Shown here: piece after piece, positions 46,830-60,279 of the stretch
Layout: every line of letters starts with the position of its first letter
Position numbering within the stretch: position 1 is the first letter of the stretch
Source: Chalara sp. BL73
Taxonomy: Eukaryota; Ascomycota; Leotiomycetes; Helotiales
Reading direction: 5' to 3'
Assembly: GCA_918026815.1 (NCBI GenBank)
Contig: CAKJVC010000147.1
Coordinates: 186,001 to 250,000, forward strand
Length of the DNA stretch: 64,000 nt
Position numbers and translations under genes: made by a program
Notes under the pieces: generated by a model
What the model was told of the DNA's origin: nothing
Database searches by the model: none
Seen by the model: only the letters and a program-made list of their open reading frames with translations

Positions 46830-47455
46830 TGTAACGTGCAATCGAAGCTGGGATAATCGTGTGGAAGATCGCAAAGTGGAAATGAAGAATAGTATTATTA
46901 AAACTCGTACCATGAGTCTGGGAAACATGTGTTTGCTACAATCAATTTGGGCTCATTCACAGATGATAGAAAGGAGAGGGTGAAGAAAAGGAGCGATAAC
47001 AAAGGCGAACTTTATACCCCTGCGTCTCGTGAACGCAAACGGCTGGCCCCTGTGTCCGTTCTGTATATTGCTAGTAGCGGACGGGATTTGTAACAGGGGC
47101 TTATTTTGCAATATTTATTTTGCAATAGTTAATTCTGTTCGGCACAGATAATTAAGCGCACTATTCAGCCTATACTACTACTACTACTACTACTACTATT
47201 ACGGAGGCTTTAAGCGAGATAGAACCAGGGCCGTGACATTATGGGATTTACTTCAGTATATGTAATATACCCACGGATTAGATTTTCTATCCTATAGGAC
47301 GATAGACCGTAACAATCAGGTTGTTTACAGATTATGTTATATATAAAAGCTAGTATGACTTTCTACAATAAAAATATAGTCCTGTATTTGCTAACAACCC
47401 CAAATCGATGTCGATAACTCACTTTAAACCTCGCATAAATCATTTTTGCTAGTCA
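46830..47455. other. Intergenic with ACT microsatellite
   Basis: Promoter side of the oxidoreductase. Contains about nine ACT/CTA triplets at 47173-47200 and a duplicated TATTTTGCAATA at about 47,105. No gene. Confidence 0.5.
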
Positions 47456-47464
47456 TTGATATAT

Positions 47465-47965
47465 CGGCAAATGACTAGAAATGCCATATTTCTTTGCCCA
47501 AAACCCTAGATTACCATACCTTATTTGGAATATGACTCAAATACCACTTTTATGGTAGTTTAGGAAATCATCAAATTAATAGTGGTATTTTAAGAAGGGT
47601 AGTACAACCGCTACAAAGAACCTATAACCCAGCCTAAAGCTAGCTTGTTAGCTCAGCTTGTAAGCCTGTAAACCTGCAAGCACAGCTTATAAGCACGGCC
47701 TGTAGCAATATGTCGAGTACTTTAATTGAAAATTTCATTGTTTTGTTAAATAAGTCATTAATATCGTTGCTAATAAGATTATAGTAAACTCATTAAATTA
47801 TTGTAAACTACTTGTATTACTAGATTACTATTATTTGTTTGCTTCTGACTTATATACTATAGCTTTATTGCCAAGACAAAACAATGGTATTTGAGTCATA
47901 TTCCAAATAAAGTATGGTAATCTAGGGTTTTGGGCAAAAAACTATGGTATTCTAGTCATTTGCCG
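47465..47965. mobile_element. MULE-like MITE, 501 bp, with 9-bp target-site duplication
   Basis: The left end CGGCAAATGACTAGAA and the right end (reverse complement CGGCAAATGACTAGAA) begin terminal inverted repeats of about 88 bp that match almost throughout (TTTGCCCAAAACCCTAGATT, TTATTTGGAATATGACTC). The flanks are the same nine bases, TTGATATAT, at 47456-47464 and 47966-47974. Long inverted repeats with a 9-bp duplication are the hallmark of Mutator-like elements. The interior is non-coding and has AGCTTGTAAGC-type short repeats, so it must be mobilised in trans. Confidence 0.9.
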
Positions 47966-48215
47966 TTGATATATTCTACATCGAGTTGAATGTAGTCTTG
48001 CTTATGTAATATATGCCATTGCTGGTCCACTGGGATGGCAGGTGGGGTAAGGCGAGCCGGACCTAGAGGCGGGGCCGAGAACGGCAGAAATTTGAGGGGA
48101 TTTCTCTCAGAAGGCTTGGGAGTAACTACTAATCTATTCGAATATATGGTGGCACAATCCACACAGTATTCTCTTTTCCATTTGCACGAATAAAGGGGAC
48201 TCCAACCTCTGCAAT

Positions 48216-49326
48216 ATGGCACCATCTGCAACTTCAGCAGCTCCAGGTAAGCTGCAGCCAGCGCTTATTCCCGATTAAACAACAGTTAACAATCCAAAGT
48301 AGCAAACGAAATCGACCCAACCATCCTGTCTCTCCGCAAAACTTTGAGCAGCGAATTTGAACCGCTTGCCCGCCGGTTCCGCGCCCTCTTCTCTCTCAAA
48401 CACGTTGCATCCTCCCCTTCCTCCTCCGCCACTAATATTGTCGCGGCCATCCAAGCTATCGCTGCGGCCTTTTCTTCTCCATCCGCCCTATTGAAGCACG
48501 AACTAGCATACTGTCTCGGCCAAACAAAGAATTTAGAGGCGATCCCATTTTTGCGCGAAGTGCTGCAGAGGAGAGATGAAGACCCGATGTGTAGACATGA
48601 GGCCGCTGAGGCTATGGCTGCTATTGGGGATGAAGGGTGCTTGGGCTTATTGAGAGATGTTTGGAAGGATGACAAGGAGGAGGTTGTTGTTAGGGAGACA
48701 TGTGAGATTTCTATAGCGAGGATTGAATGGGCCAATTCCGAGGAGGGAAAAAAAGAGCAAGAACGCTTACGGCAGAGGTATGGATTTTTGATTTTATATT
48801 GAAGACTTAGAAAGCTAATATTGACAGCGATTTCGCGTCCATCGACCCAGCACCACCTGCGGAAAAAAGCGCAACAGTCGAGAGCCTAGAGAATGACCTT
48901 TTGGACACAGAGAAACCATTATTCATTCGCTACAGAGCAATGTTTGGCCTCCGTGACCTCGCATCACCACCCGATCTTCCTACAGCCGTCCCCGCCGTGC
49001 TTGCCCTCGCAAAAGGCTTCACCGACCCCTCCGCTCTCTTCCGCCACGAAATCGCGTTTGTTTTCGGGCAACTCTCTCACCCGGCTTCCATCCCAGCTCT
49101 TACTGCTTGTCTTGGCAATCTAGGAGAGGCGAGCATGGTGAGACATGAGGCAGCAGAGGCATTGGGCAGTCTTGGTGAGGAAGATGGCGTGGAGAAGACC
49201 TTGAGGGAGTTCTTGCATGATAAGGAACAGGTAGTTAGGGAGAGTGTAGAGGTTGCTCTTGATATGGCGGAGTTTGAAAAGAGTGGTGAGTTGGAGTATG
49301 CGTTAATCCCTGAAGTGAACGCATGA
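48216..49326 (+). CDS. LIA1: Deoxyhypusine hydroxylase
   Basis: Di-iron HEAT-repeat enzyme that hydroxylates deoxyhypusine on eIF5A, the last step of hypusine formation. Exons 48216-48246, 48303-48777 and 48828-49326 give 334 residues; the introns are 56 and 50 nt. The four metal-binding His-Glu pairs are present in two symmetrical halves: [36 protein letters not shown] and [15 protein letters not shown]. The length fits fungal homologues. An AAG acceptor three bases upstream would add Val but keep the frame; the TAG at 48300-48302 is preferred. Confidence 0.96.
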
Positions 49327-49560
49327 AGCAGAGTCAACATTGAGTTGTGTACAATTGAGGTTGAGGGACATTTCAGGCGTTTTAGCGGTCATTTGGCATA
49401 CATAGACACCGAGGTACCAAAGTGCTTGGGCCAATAAAAGCAACTCCATTCAGCAAAACTCTTTGTTCTATCCCAGTGCAGTCAACGGGAAGTCATTAAT
49501 TCGCTATCCCATTTTATATTTCCACAACTCCTTTATTCGTAACATTCACGGTCATCGACT
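49327..49560. other. Convergent 3' spacer LIA1/RPA12
   Basis: Short shared 3' flank, no feature seen. Confidence 0.5.
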
Positions 49561-50025
49561 TTAATTGTTTGTGTTCCATCTACACATGATTAGTTTTTGA
49601 ACCAAATAAATACGGTTGACCACTTACTTATAATTGCATCCCGGGCAAGTATAAAAAATTGTGCTACCCTCATCCGCACCTCTTAATTGTGCTTGAGCCC
49701 ACCTCACTTCCTTGACATCACACTTGGGACATGATACCGCAATTGTCGCATCCGTCTGCAAATCGCTCAACTGCACAGTCTGGATGGAGGACAATTGCTG
49801 CCGCAGCTTTGAAGGGAAAGATTCTGGTTTGGAGGTAGTCGTAATAGTTTGCGACGCCGTGTCTACAAAGATATTAGCCTTGCATCTAGGAGAGAGTAAA
49901 GGATGCAAACCTCGATTTTCCGCTCCGCAACATTCACAGAGGAGAATAGTTTCTTTATTCCCTGTCGAACTCTCCAGCAGATTACCACAATCTGTGCAGA
50001 ACACTAAGGACCCGATTGCAGACAT
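49561..50025 (-). CDS. RPA12: RNA polymerase I subunit A12.2
   Basis: Small zinc-ribbon subunit of RNA polymerase I, needed for transcript cleavage and termination. Exons 50025-49911, 49862-49628 and 49579-49561 give 122 residues; both introns are 48 nt. The N-terminal ribbon has CTDCGNLL and CECCGAEN; the C-terminal TFIIS-like ribbon has SCPKCDVKEVRWAQAQLRGADEG (motif SCPKC and QLRGADEG) and FYTCPGC. The QLRGADE loop contains the acidic pair used in RNA cleavage. Splicing gives the C-terminus NYKWNTNN, close to the family ending YKFNTNN, which supports the last coding exon of only 19 nt. Unspliced reading would end early at CNYK. Confidence 0.95.
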
Positions 50026-50342
50026 CTTTGCGGGTCTTTGATGGCAAGGCTTTGATGTTGCGGCTTCCTAGATTTTTCACCCACTGGGGTCAACACCCTT
50101 GTCGCACCAAGGACGTTTTAGCGCAAGGCTGCTGAACGTCACGCTGTCGACGATGGCTTGAACTGCTGTTGCAGCTCCAAGTCAATGAATGCGAAACTGA
50201 AACCTTTCGAGATCAAGTGCATAAGGGTCGCATGACTGCAGTAGGCATTTGCAGTATGCTCCTTGAATTATCCGACAAGTCCCCTTAGAACGAAGCCCAC
50301 GGTTGCGCGTCCAGGCATTCTCACCTCCTCTACTGGCACACG
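50026..50342. other. Divergent promoter RPA12/SCC2
   Basis: 317 bp between two outward genes; no defined motif recognised. Confidence 0.5.
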
Positions 50343-53300
50343 ATGGAATCGAACAAGTATGCTGCTCAGAATGGCAGTACTTCGAATGGTGCCGCAAAGG
50401 CGAAGACAGAGCCTGCAAAGAGGCGAATGCCTCCCACAGTCGACCAAGCCCTGCCCTACTCGCCTTTCTCCTCTGTCATACCATTCAATGCGGGTATTTG
50501 CTTTTTTTGATAGCCTTCCCTAATTCCTTTTTCACCACAAACCCATTACTAACAAAGTTATATACAGACATTATTCCAGTTCCTACAGTCGGCCTTAGAT
50601 CATCTACTTCTTTATTTTTGAATGCCGACGAGCGCGATGAAGCACGACAAGGCTTAGAAAGTCTAAATCGGGAGACTGCAAATCAGAGTCAGACGTCACA
50701 GAGGCTACAGCAAACACTTCAAGATCTGAAGCATCTTCTTCAACCCCAAAATTTAGCACATTTGTGCGCTCTACTCCCTCTTCAATTGCTGAGTTCTAAC
50801 GATCTATAGCAAGTTCAAAACCGGGCCGAGAGCGACGACTGAGCCTGAGCCGAAATACCAGTCCAAAATGTCTCTGACCCCATTCTCCAAGATGGTTTAC
50901 GACTCAACAGACGTTGCATTTACATATCCTACTCCACAACCTGCTAGCCCGTCTCGAGTCAAAAAGGCTAAAGCTCCATCTCAAGACCAGAAGTCACCTT
51001 TGCAGACAAAATCTAAGTCGAAACTAGCTCATGATGGACGACCTAGTTCAGTTGGGTCTCAAAAATCCTATGAAAACAATTCAAGTATCAATACCAACCA
51101 TAAAGCCTATGAAGACAACTTAACCATTACTGTGGACACTTCTTTCAGGAAGGAAAGTAACTCGAAAGCTTTCTCGCATTCGATTGCGCCTAACCAAAGT
51201 GCTTCTAAAAAAGCACATCAAGCACATCAGTCACAAATTCTTTCCCCACAAGTACCTTCACACAAACCATCTGCTTCACAAACAACTACACCTCGACAAC
51301 CTTCGGCCAGGTTCGCAGTCGTCATCCCAGCCGTTCGTCGTGATGACCAACCAATGTCGCAGCCTCAACTTCAGCCTGCAATGCCTGCTGTCAAAACCCC
51401 ACAGCGGCTCCATTCGAGTGAATACTCGGTATCTCCATCACAAGCGTCCATTAAACAGTCCACACCACAGGTTAACCCCAGTCTTATACCATCTAGCTCA
51501 AATCCGAACCTATCGGTGGTTATTCCTGGTCCTGCCCCAACGTTTCGTCCTGAGGAATACGAAATGCTACCGGACTCGCCGTCCACACCCCAGAATTTTT
51601 CTAGAAAACGAAAAAGATCTAGCGATGGATATGATGGAGAGATTTTACTAACATATGATCAACGTCAACAAGCCGATTTGGCAGTTAAGAATTTGAATGG
51701 CTATTTACAGGACATTTTTGAGGCTGAAGATCAGCTACAACCGGACTCAATTGCCTCTAATAATTTCCTTACTTCCTCGGGAGAGGGTATTGCTCTCACC
51801 AATGTGACACAGTCTAAGGTTGATAGTTTGCTTCTAAAAGTTATCAAATTTGGTCGCTATCCGCAAATCTCTCTTGAAGACCTCCTTCGATTGCAGAAAC
51901 TGAGCGACTTTGCCCTCAGAGATTCTGAGAACATCAATGTCAAAGTCGACGATGCAATGGGGGAGTCAGAGGTCGGGAGTATATTCCAAAATCTCTCTAT
52001 CGCCGAACTTGGTCTAAGATCTGCCCGAACATCTCTACGATTAATGTCTGGTGGACGTGACAACAAGCAACTATATTCGGAAGATGTTATACAGTCTGCC
52101 CTATACACGTTGAAGAATGTCACAGAGACCTGTATCATTCCAATTGTAGAGATGCGGAACTCTGGAACAACATCATTGCTCTTCAAATCGCTCACTGCCC
52201 AAAGGAAGGCCATCCTAGGTCTCCTTGAGCTTTGTAGGCGAGTGCTCTCTCTCATGGCAACTCTTGTGTCTAAGATCAATCTCTCAGAGACTGTTATCAA
52301 TACACTCGAGTTCATGGCATCACGACTGATATTCGTGGAGAATGCCCAGACCGAAAAGGATTCAATTCTGGGTATTGCAAAATTCGACAGCTTCCGTGTT
52401 GTAGCAATGGATGTCCTTGCCCAAATATTCCTCAGAAATCCAGTGCAGCGACAGGGAATATTTTCTGAGATTCTCACATCATTAGAGAAGCTACCGGTCA
52501 CGAAACAGAGTGCGCGACAGTTTAAACTTGCAGATGGCGGGAGCATTCAATTAGTGTCTGCTCTGATCATGCGACTGATTCAAACCAGCGCCAGTAAGGC
52601 TGAGGATCCTAACGACAAGCGGAAGAAGCAGGCATTAGGAATTGATGGAGAGGAAGATGAAGAACAAACAAATGGGAATGAGAAGGCCAAGCCAACAATC
52701 ATTTCCGAGGAGCGCGCAGAGCAGCAGGTGGTGACAGCAATTCAAGAACTCGGATATGTTACTTCACCACTCCTAGAAGCGGCTCAGCAGGATGCCCTCT
52801 ATGTTGTGAGCTTCATCGTAACCAGAGCGTTAAACTCAACCAAGTCAGGAGACGCCCCATATCGAAATTTACTAGATCTATTTGTGCAGGACTTTATAAC
52901 ATGTCTCAACTCTACAGATTGGCCGGCTGCAGAGCTCTTGCTTCGCCTCCTGCTATTTAAAATGGTTCATTTGGTAGATGGCGACAAGACTCCCGCTCCT
53001 GCTAAGAATATGGCTCTTGACCTCCTCGGATCCATGGGCGCAGCTATCTCAGAATTGCAATCACACGTGAAGAAAAGTGCAAGTACTCTCGAGAACAGTG
53101 ATGCAGAGTTGGGCAAATGGATGGCAAGACTTGCCGAGGTTGCAATTGACAAGAAAGCATCTCCGTCTGCTATGGTATCCTGGTCTTGTGGTCCATATCG
53201 GACCTCACTAGAGTTCCTAGAACATCGTTGTGCTTCAGAAGACCCTCAGCTGAGTAGTGCCATTGCGTATTTTGTAGCACAATGGGGTGCGAAGATCGTC

Positions 53301-56246
53301 TCTACGTATGATAAGCTGGATGATGACCAAGATGGTAGTCCTGAAATCGAGCGCGAATATGGGCGTCTCGCATACAGACTCCGGATGATGATTACTGACA
53401 AGAGATGGCTTACCACGGAATATAGTTTCGATTCTGTTGCTCCTACTCACGCACGACTTGCTTACTCGATCACCCTATTGAACTCGCAATTCTGCGGGTC
53501 CTTCGGTCGGGTGCTCCAAATCCTGCTAGGATCGATGACGAGCGACCAGGCCACAGTGCGAAGTAAAAGCATGAAAAGCGTCAATCAAGTCTTGGAAACT
53601 GATCCCTCTATCCTCGACCGTGAACCAGCAGTCAAGCATTTACTCTTGAGATGTTCAAACGATCCATCGATTCTCGTTCGTGACTCGGCATTGGGTCTCA
53701 TTGGAAAATGCATTAGCCTGAGACCTGCTCTTGAAGGAGAAATGTTTGTGAGCATATTGGCACGCGTGAATGACAATGGTGTAGGAGTTCGCAAACGCGC
53801 AATCAAGTTATGCAAGGACATCTATCTGAGAAACACCGATAATGGAGTGCGAAGCTCGATTGCAGATCAACTACTTCATCGTGTCCAAGATACTGATGAA
53901 GGAGTGCAAGAACTAGCTCGACAGACGATTGAAGACATTTGGATGTCACCGTTCTACACCTCGCCTTCAATTAGCGCTTCTACAACTGAGTACAAGCTTG
54001 CAATGGCAGATCACGTCGCCCTCATTGTTACAACCGTGAAGAGAAGCGGTGGAGTTGGCGATGTGCTTGACAAAGTGCTAAAAAACATTCTCTCCCCCAA
54101 CTCTAAGCAAGCTAGTGCAAACTACAAAGTCTGCAAAGCTCTTGTAGCCACTATGTTCGAAACCATCATCGACAACTCAGAAAACGATGCTCAAAATGCG
54201 CCATCTGCGCAAGATGCCTTGCAAATTCTCAAAATCTTTGCTCAATCTGATGCGAAGCTGTTTACACCCGAGCAGGTTCAGCTTCTAGAACCATATATCA
54301 AGAACGTTGGCAATGATGACTTGACTCGATTCGTGGATGTGGTCATCATTTTCCGCCATGTCCTTCCCGTCTTGTCAAAGATACACAACAAATTTCTTGT
54401 CTCTGTCAGAAATGCGCTCGTCCCACTCATCGGACGACCGAAAGGCAAGATATTAGATGATATGATTGCTTGTCTTTGGGCAATCAGCTCCTCCCTGTCT
54501 GATTTCCATCACCTAACCAGAGTGACTTTATCGAGCCTGAAAGCTGCGCAAGGTATGCAACGTGCCAATTTAAGCAGTGATCAAAATCGTATAAAGATTT
54601 GCAAATTGCTCTCCATAATCGGTGTATGTGGTAAGCACTGCAATTTCGATCCACAGATCGACCAATTCAAGAAAGACTTCCCCGATTATCGCAAAGATTC
54701 CGCCTCAATGCTTATGGTCGATACTGTAGTGCCCTTCACGGCTCCTGAACAGCCAGGTGAAGTTCGAAAAGCTGCTTTTGAAGCCGTCGGCAATATCTGC
54801 CAGTCATGGCCAAAGAACTTTGAGTCTGTTAAGGTCTACACAGCATTTGAATTAGTATTCAAAGAAGAGGTTTCCAGTCTTGAGATTATTATTATGCGCG
54901 CATTCAAAGACTTCTTGGTGGCAGAAGAAAAACGATCGGAGGCAAGCAAAGATATTGTTGTGGCGTCCGTAGCAGACGCAAATGCCGTGGCAGCAAGCAA
55001 TGCGAAACTTGCAGTGATGGGAGGAAGCCAAGGCGATGGTAGTGCTCTTGCCATTGCACGTCGATTTTTGGCCGACCTGACACGAATTGCTTTAGAAACT
55101 CAGGACGAAAAGGCTTTCCTTGCAACTGAAATACTGGCAAGTATCAGCAAACAAGGACTCATTCATCCGAAGGAATGTGGTGCAACTCTCATAGCACTCG
55201 AAACATCACAGAATCCTAGGATTGCTGAGCTTGCATTCGACACACATCGACTGCTTCATGAGAAACACGAGACGATCTTGGAAAAAGAGTACATGAAAGC
55301 TGTTGAGCTTGCCTACAACTATCAGCGTGATGTTGCCAAGGACCATCATGGAGCAAATCTAGATCCATTCGCATCTAAGCTGCACAAGATGATTGAGGTA
55401 CTGAAGATCAGTAAAGTCAAGAATCGCAAGAGATTTTTTGAGAGCTTATGTGAGCGTATAGATCGAGATGATCCACTGAAGATGAGTCTGCAAGAGCTTC
55501 CGCATCATCTCGAGTTTTCCCAGTTTATCATCGAAAATATGGCCTTCTTCGAGTACACTACGGTGGATGAGCTGCTTGGCGCAGTCTCTGCAATGGAAAA
55601 GGTGGTTGCTGGGGCGGGCACTGGTGTAGCTCACGCCATTGAGACGGAAATCTTTCACATCAGTTTGGACCAACCAGTGCAGACTGATGAGAATGGACAA
55701 GTCCAATCTGTCGGGCAAGTGACCGATTCAAGTCGCCTGCTTCAACTGACTGCCTCCTCAATGATGTTATCTTGTCTCTGGGAAGCCCGCTCATATCTTC
55801 GACGTCAATATGCTCTCAAGTCATTTCGAATAGAAGGTAAAGGTAAAGGTGATGCGGCCAAACTCAACAAAACTCCGATCAAGATCCCTTCTATCAACGG
55901 TGATAAGTTCTGGGAGTTCGTATCGTCAACATTTTCGTCTCTCGAGTCTGAAGAATCCATGAGGACGCAGTGCAAAGCCTTTGTGGAACTACTGAGCGTA
56001 GATCAGGAGTTTAAAGTCGCTCAGGAAGGCGACGATGACATGGACACCAGGCTTACCACACCAAGTGATGACGAAGACAATGATGGTCCTGCGGTACCTG
56101 GCAGCGGGCGAGGACGGAAGCGAAAATCTACAAGCACACCAGGTGGTCGAAAGAAGCGAGCCAGGTCATCGTCTATAACCCGAGGACGTGGCAAGCTCAA
56201 GAGTAGTGGAAAGAGAGCAAGCATTGACAGAGAAGATGATGAATAA
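50343..56246 (+). CDS. SCC2: Cohesin loader subunit Scc2/Mis4 (NIPBL family)
   Basis: Loads cohesin on chromatin with Scc4. Exons 50343-50493, 50568-50763 and 50810-56246 give 1927 residues; the introns are 74 and 46 nt, with ACTAAC and CTAAC branch sites. The N-terminus (LPYSPFSSVIPFNADIIPVP, across intron 1) is the Scc4-binding type seen in filamentous fungi, followed by a disordered Ser/Gln/Pro region to about residue 350. A long HEAT-repeat solenoid follows, including LLLRCSNDPSILVRDSALGL and GVGVRKRAIKLCKDIYLRN, and the family-typical end SCLWEARSYLRRQYALK. The C-terminal tail is acidic then basic (GRGRKRKS, KKRARSSS), likely a nuclear signal. The gene is intact. Confidence 0.95.
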
Positions 56247-57457
56247 GTGGAAGGACTTTACACCAAGAATGTTATGGCAGCATAATATATTTGGCGTGGA
56301 TATGTAGGCGCATTTTCCCATTACTTCTTATAACCTAAAATATCCGGGCTTTATCATTCTCACGCTATTATCATATATCGTAGCTCCTGGTGTTGCTGCG
56401 GTCATATTACGGAGTTACGGAAGGAGGAGCAGGGGTCACAGGCCCGGACAGAGACATTATTTACACTATTGCAAATGAAAGCGAGGCGCAATGGCTCATC
56501 TCGCTCAGATGTACCTATAGATTTAAGAAGCTAGAAAGGAATATAATTAATCAAACAAGGACCCTCGGAGGTACGAAGTTTCACTCAAGAGTTCGTTGTG
56601 ATGTCCTTTTTCGTGCTTTGCATGTGGTCTTTTCTTCTCTTCCTCTTCTATGCCTTCTGTAATAGGACGGATCATTCATTTCCACTCCTTCGAATCCCAG
56701 TTCCACTCTGCTCATCGCATATTTTACATTTCCTATTGTGTGCAACATAGCGTTTCATCTGGGCTTATCCAGCGTAACCTCTATCAAGAATTCTATAATA
56801 TGACAATGCACGACAAAAAGGTCAAAATGGACTCACATCTTAGCGGTTTGCCTTACATTGTACGCTTTAACAATTTCTACCTTACTCTATGACCCATACA
56901 TGTGTGCGATCTCAAGACAACTCAAATCAGTCCAAACTCTACCTGACAGCAAAATCCCATCACACCGTCCTCGCATATCCCACTACGTGCGATATTCATG
57001 GTCGAGCCACGGCTGGATATATCTAACGTTACGTATGCGTCGTGCTCGAACACTATGGCATCGGTCGAGGCCCTGGTGGTGAAGAGGAATTCAGGATGCG
57101 TAGATGGTCTTTTTGCTGGGCTATGACGAAGGCGAGAATGCTGCCAATATAGCGATCGCCAAGTTTTGGAGGAACTGGATGATTTGGAAGGAATTTAGGC
57201 GTTTTGTCCACCCAATTTGGTATAGCCATGAGTTTCAATATACCGTTGGGCTTAGCCGCTACTGGACTACCTTTGTGCCAATCTTGCGGACGATAACTGG
57301 TATATTAAAAGTTAGCATGATGTTTAACACTTATGGCACTCCTATTTCGCTTACAGAGTTCAAAGTGAGGCTCGTGGCAATGTAGGCCAGTTTGTTGGAC
57401 CTCGTCAGCTTGTGCAAATGACTTAGAAAGAAACTAGGACAGACCTGACTTCCAATA
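56247..57457. other. Intergenic, no supported gene
   Basis: Several 60-90 codon frames occur, including 57104-57385 (WRNWMIWKEFRRFVHPIWY), without recognisable homology. Confidence 0.4.
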
Positions 57458-57757
57458 TTGAAGCCTTATGTAGAGAAAGATGCAAGGACGCTTTATTGCA
57501 TTTCACTATCAGTGCCGGATTATCCAATCAAGTATGAGGCATCGGCTCCGGGCCTAAATCTTTTCTCTGCTGCGGCGCATTTAAGTCATGTTGAGTTGGC
57601 CAGGAGCTCTTTGAGCGAAGGACACAATCTAGAACACAGGAGCCCCAAGGGTCATCCATCCAACTTCATGCAAGCACCACTCTGCCCTTCTCAAACGCTC
57701 CAGAATTTTCTTTCAAAAAAGCCCCAACTTACGATGTCTTACGACTTGCTCGCTTAA
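57458..57757 (+). pseudogene. Ankyrin-repeat relic
   Basis: The frame contains GLNLFSAAAHLSHVELARSS followed by LSEGHNLEHRSPKGHP, which resembles one ankyrin repeat plus the start of the next (usual pattern A-A-x-x-G-H-x-E-L-A-x-x-L-L-x-x-G). Glycine of the GH turn is Ser and the first L of LL is Ser. No further repeats in any frame nearby. A single decayed repeat of a once larger protein is the most likely reading. Confidence 0.4.
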
Positions 57758-60279
57758 CTTCCAAACTGAGCTGCTCGTTCTGTATATCGGTCCTAAATCA
57801 GGACTATATCATAAATCTACTATCAAAAACACAGTACCACAACACCCAAAAAACATCAAAATAGGCAGGAATAAGACCCGAGACCACTGAAAAGAGAGAG
57901 GAAGTAGATATTGAGACGAGCAAACGAGAGGAGGGGGTGAAGGTCAAGGTGGTACTGGCGCTTCCTGTGGCAGATTTAAGGAGCTCTGCTTTAGACTGGT
58001 AAGTGTCTAAATAACAGTGCACATTGGTAGATGGCATCTTGGTAATTTCTAACTGAAGAATAATCTCCACAAAGCTCAGGCTTTGGTCGCATCCTCGGCA
58101 ACCGACCAACCCTCCTCCACCCCACCACCAAAGCTGTCCCGTTGGAAGCAACACCGGTTGAAGCAGAAGAGACAGCAATAATATCATTATCGCGGAAGAT
58201 AAAGAGGCTACAGGAGCAACAATACAGTATTAAAACTATAGGAGATGGGACTATTTAGAGGAAGAATGAAGATGCTGTAGGCTCGGGGCCTTTACGCTTT
58301 GCCCACGCGTGTGATTCTAATCTGTATTTCACGCATAGCAAAACTACCTTTAGGATAGCCCAAGCACGTATAATAAGTTATGGACATTAAAATGATGGAA
58401 CGCAGTACATTCGAGAACAAACTCAACACCGAGTGATATTCCAAACCTTCTTTTACATTGAACTCAGCAGGGTGGCAAAACTCCTCATGTGAAGCAGGAA
58501 ATGTTTAGCCGTTGTTTCACCAAGAGCAATAGTTATGCGTGCATTGTGTTGACTTGATTGCTCTGCTTGCGCTAAGGAGAGGCTATGATAGTTTTCAACC
58601 AGTCCTGCCACCAAATAATAAAACAGCTCTTAAAGTGAGCTTTTCAGTCTAAAGCGGGAGAAAATCTCCTCAAAATCGCTACAAACAATTCATGACTTAT
58701 CCATGACTTCAAAAGACAAAGCCACAAAACAATGTGCCACATTTACCAGCATGCTTTGTAGCAGAGAGCGGTTTGCTATTCCGACAAAATAATAATAGCC
58801 CCATTTATGACTCTGTTACAAGGGTCTAGACGCACTGCAATCCTGAATCCAGTGTAAACACTGCTAATTACCCTTGCGGTAGAGTCAATATGCATTTAAG
58901 GCTAGCCGTTGCCGACTTAGCCCAAGACCAAGCAGAGCCTGAAACCATGGCTGGGGTTTGTCCACGGTTCAAACTTCCATTTGCTTAAACAAATTTAAAT
59001 AGGATACAGGTAAAAAATTTGGAGAATTCCTTGCAAATGATTGGCTGCCCTCATTCGCTGCAGCTTGCTTTGGACTCTCGCTTAGTCACGTGATGGACAT
59101 AGGGGCTCGCTTAGCTTTCATATACAACGCTATGGGTCATCAGATGGTTTAGAGGGGCGATAATCTGTACCTGCGCAAAGTACATTCAAGCGCAGCAATG
59201 TGTATGGAAATACGGTACGTTGGGAGGAGGTATGGTTCTAGTTTTATAAATGCGAGAAATGTAAGGTTGCTATACTTGTGCGGGCAGGGAAGCCAGTTGA
59301 AAGATGAGTTATAACTATTAGCTTGTTCCGCGACAATGGATCAATTTATATGAATTCATAACTCTCTAAGCCACGGTGATTGGCTGCAAAGTTAAGGGTG
59401 AAGCTATCATTTGGCCCCTCAAGAACGACGCATTCTGCAGTAGCGGCCTCAGAATAGCGAATTTATTAAAGGAAACATTATCTGATCAGATGATAAATCA
59501 TGCTGGCATGGCCAAATTCGTCTAGCTCCGGTTTTGCTTGGAGACTTTGTCCTTCGTCTCTTTTTACGGCAACAATATCAAAACACGAATTGAACCATAA
59601 TGCCGATGACAAAAAAGGTACCACAAATGTCATGGTAAATGCTACGGATACTAAGGCAGGTAACTATAAGTAGAAGAAGGACGAGGCGGCGACCGATGAC
59701 CAATTCGATATCTATCTCCAGGTGCTTTGTTTGAAAGAGGCTGATATCACTAGGGATGGAAACTGCTTCTTTGAGTGCATGGTATATAGCGGACGCCCAG
59801 ATATCCAGATACCGGTCGGCCGTCCTGGGCTCATTTCAACTCCGTCCGGTCTATCGTCGATAGCACTCTCGGTGGAGCTATGGTTGTCCGAATCACCACT
59901 CCTTGCCACCATGCCAACACTCGCCGCGCGGAGACGACGAAGAGAGATGAGAAAGATATCGAGGATTAGAGCTGCTGCCCATAGCACGCAGTGGCAATGA
60001 TGTCAAGATGACAGAGTGGAAGAAATTTATGTAATTGGTATCAAAACACCTATCCACAAACAGAACTAAATACGTATGTGACTTATGTCCAACTCCGACC
60101 CGGGCAAATACCCTTTATACACCGGCAATGCGATAGAAACACTAACAGGCCACTCAGTCCGAATAGAGCCTGACATATGCCCCAAACGCCACGCGCCGCC
60201 AGATGCACTCAAAACTCATGCTCTCGTACCCTAGCCTATACCCACTAAGAGCTACGAAAGCCAACAAACCATTATCCTC
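57758..60279. other. 2.5-kb gene-poor region
   Basis: No convincing gene. A 92-codon frame at 59722-60000 (ADITRDGNCFFECM) and its antisense are not recognisable. Base composition is mixed, with no obvious repeats. Confidence 0.4.

Noticed and set aside
59722..60000. Small gene with an ADITRDGNCFFECM start
   Set aside because: Weak likeness to an OTU-type motif only; no further conserved residues and an equally open antisense frame.
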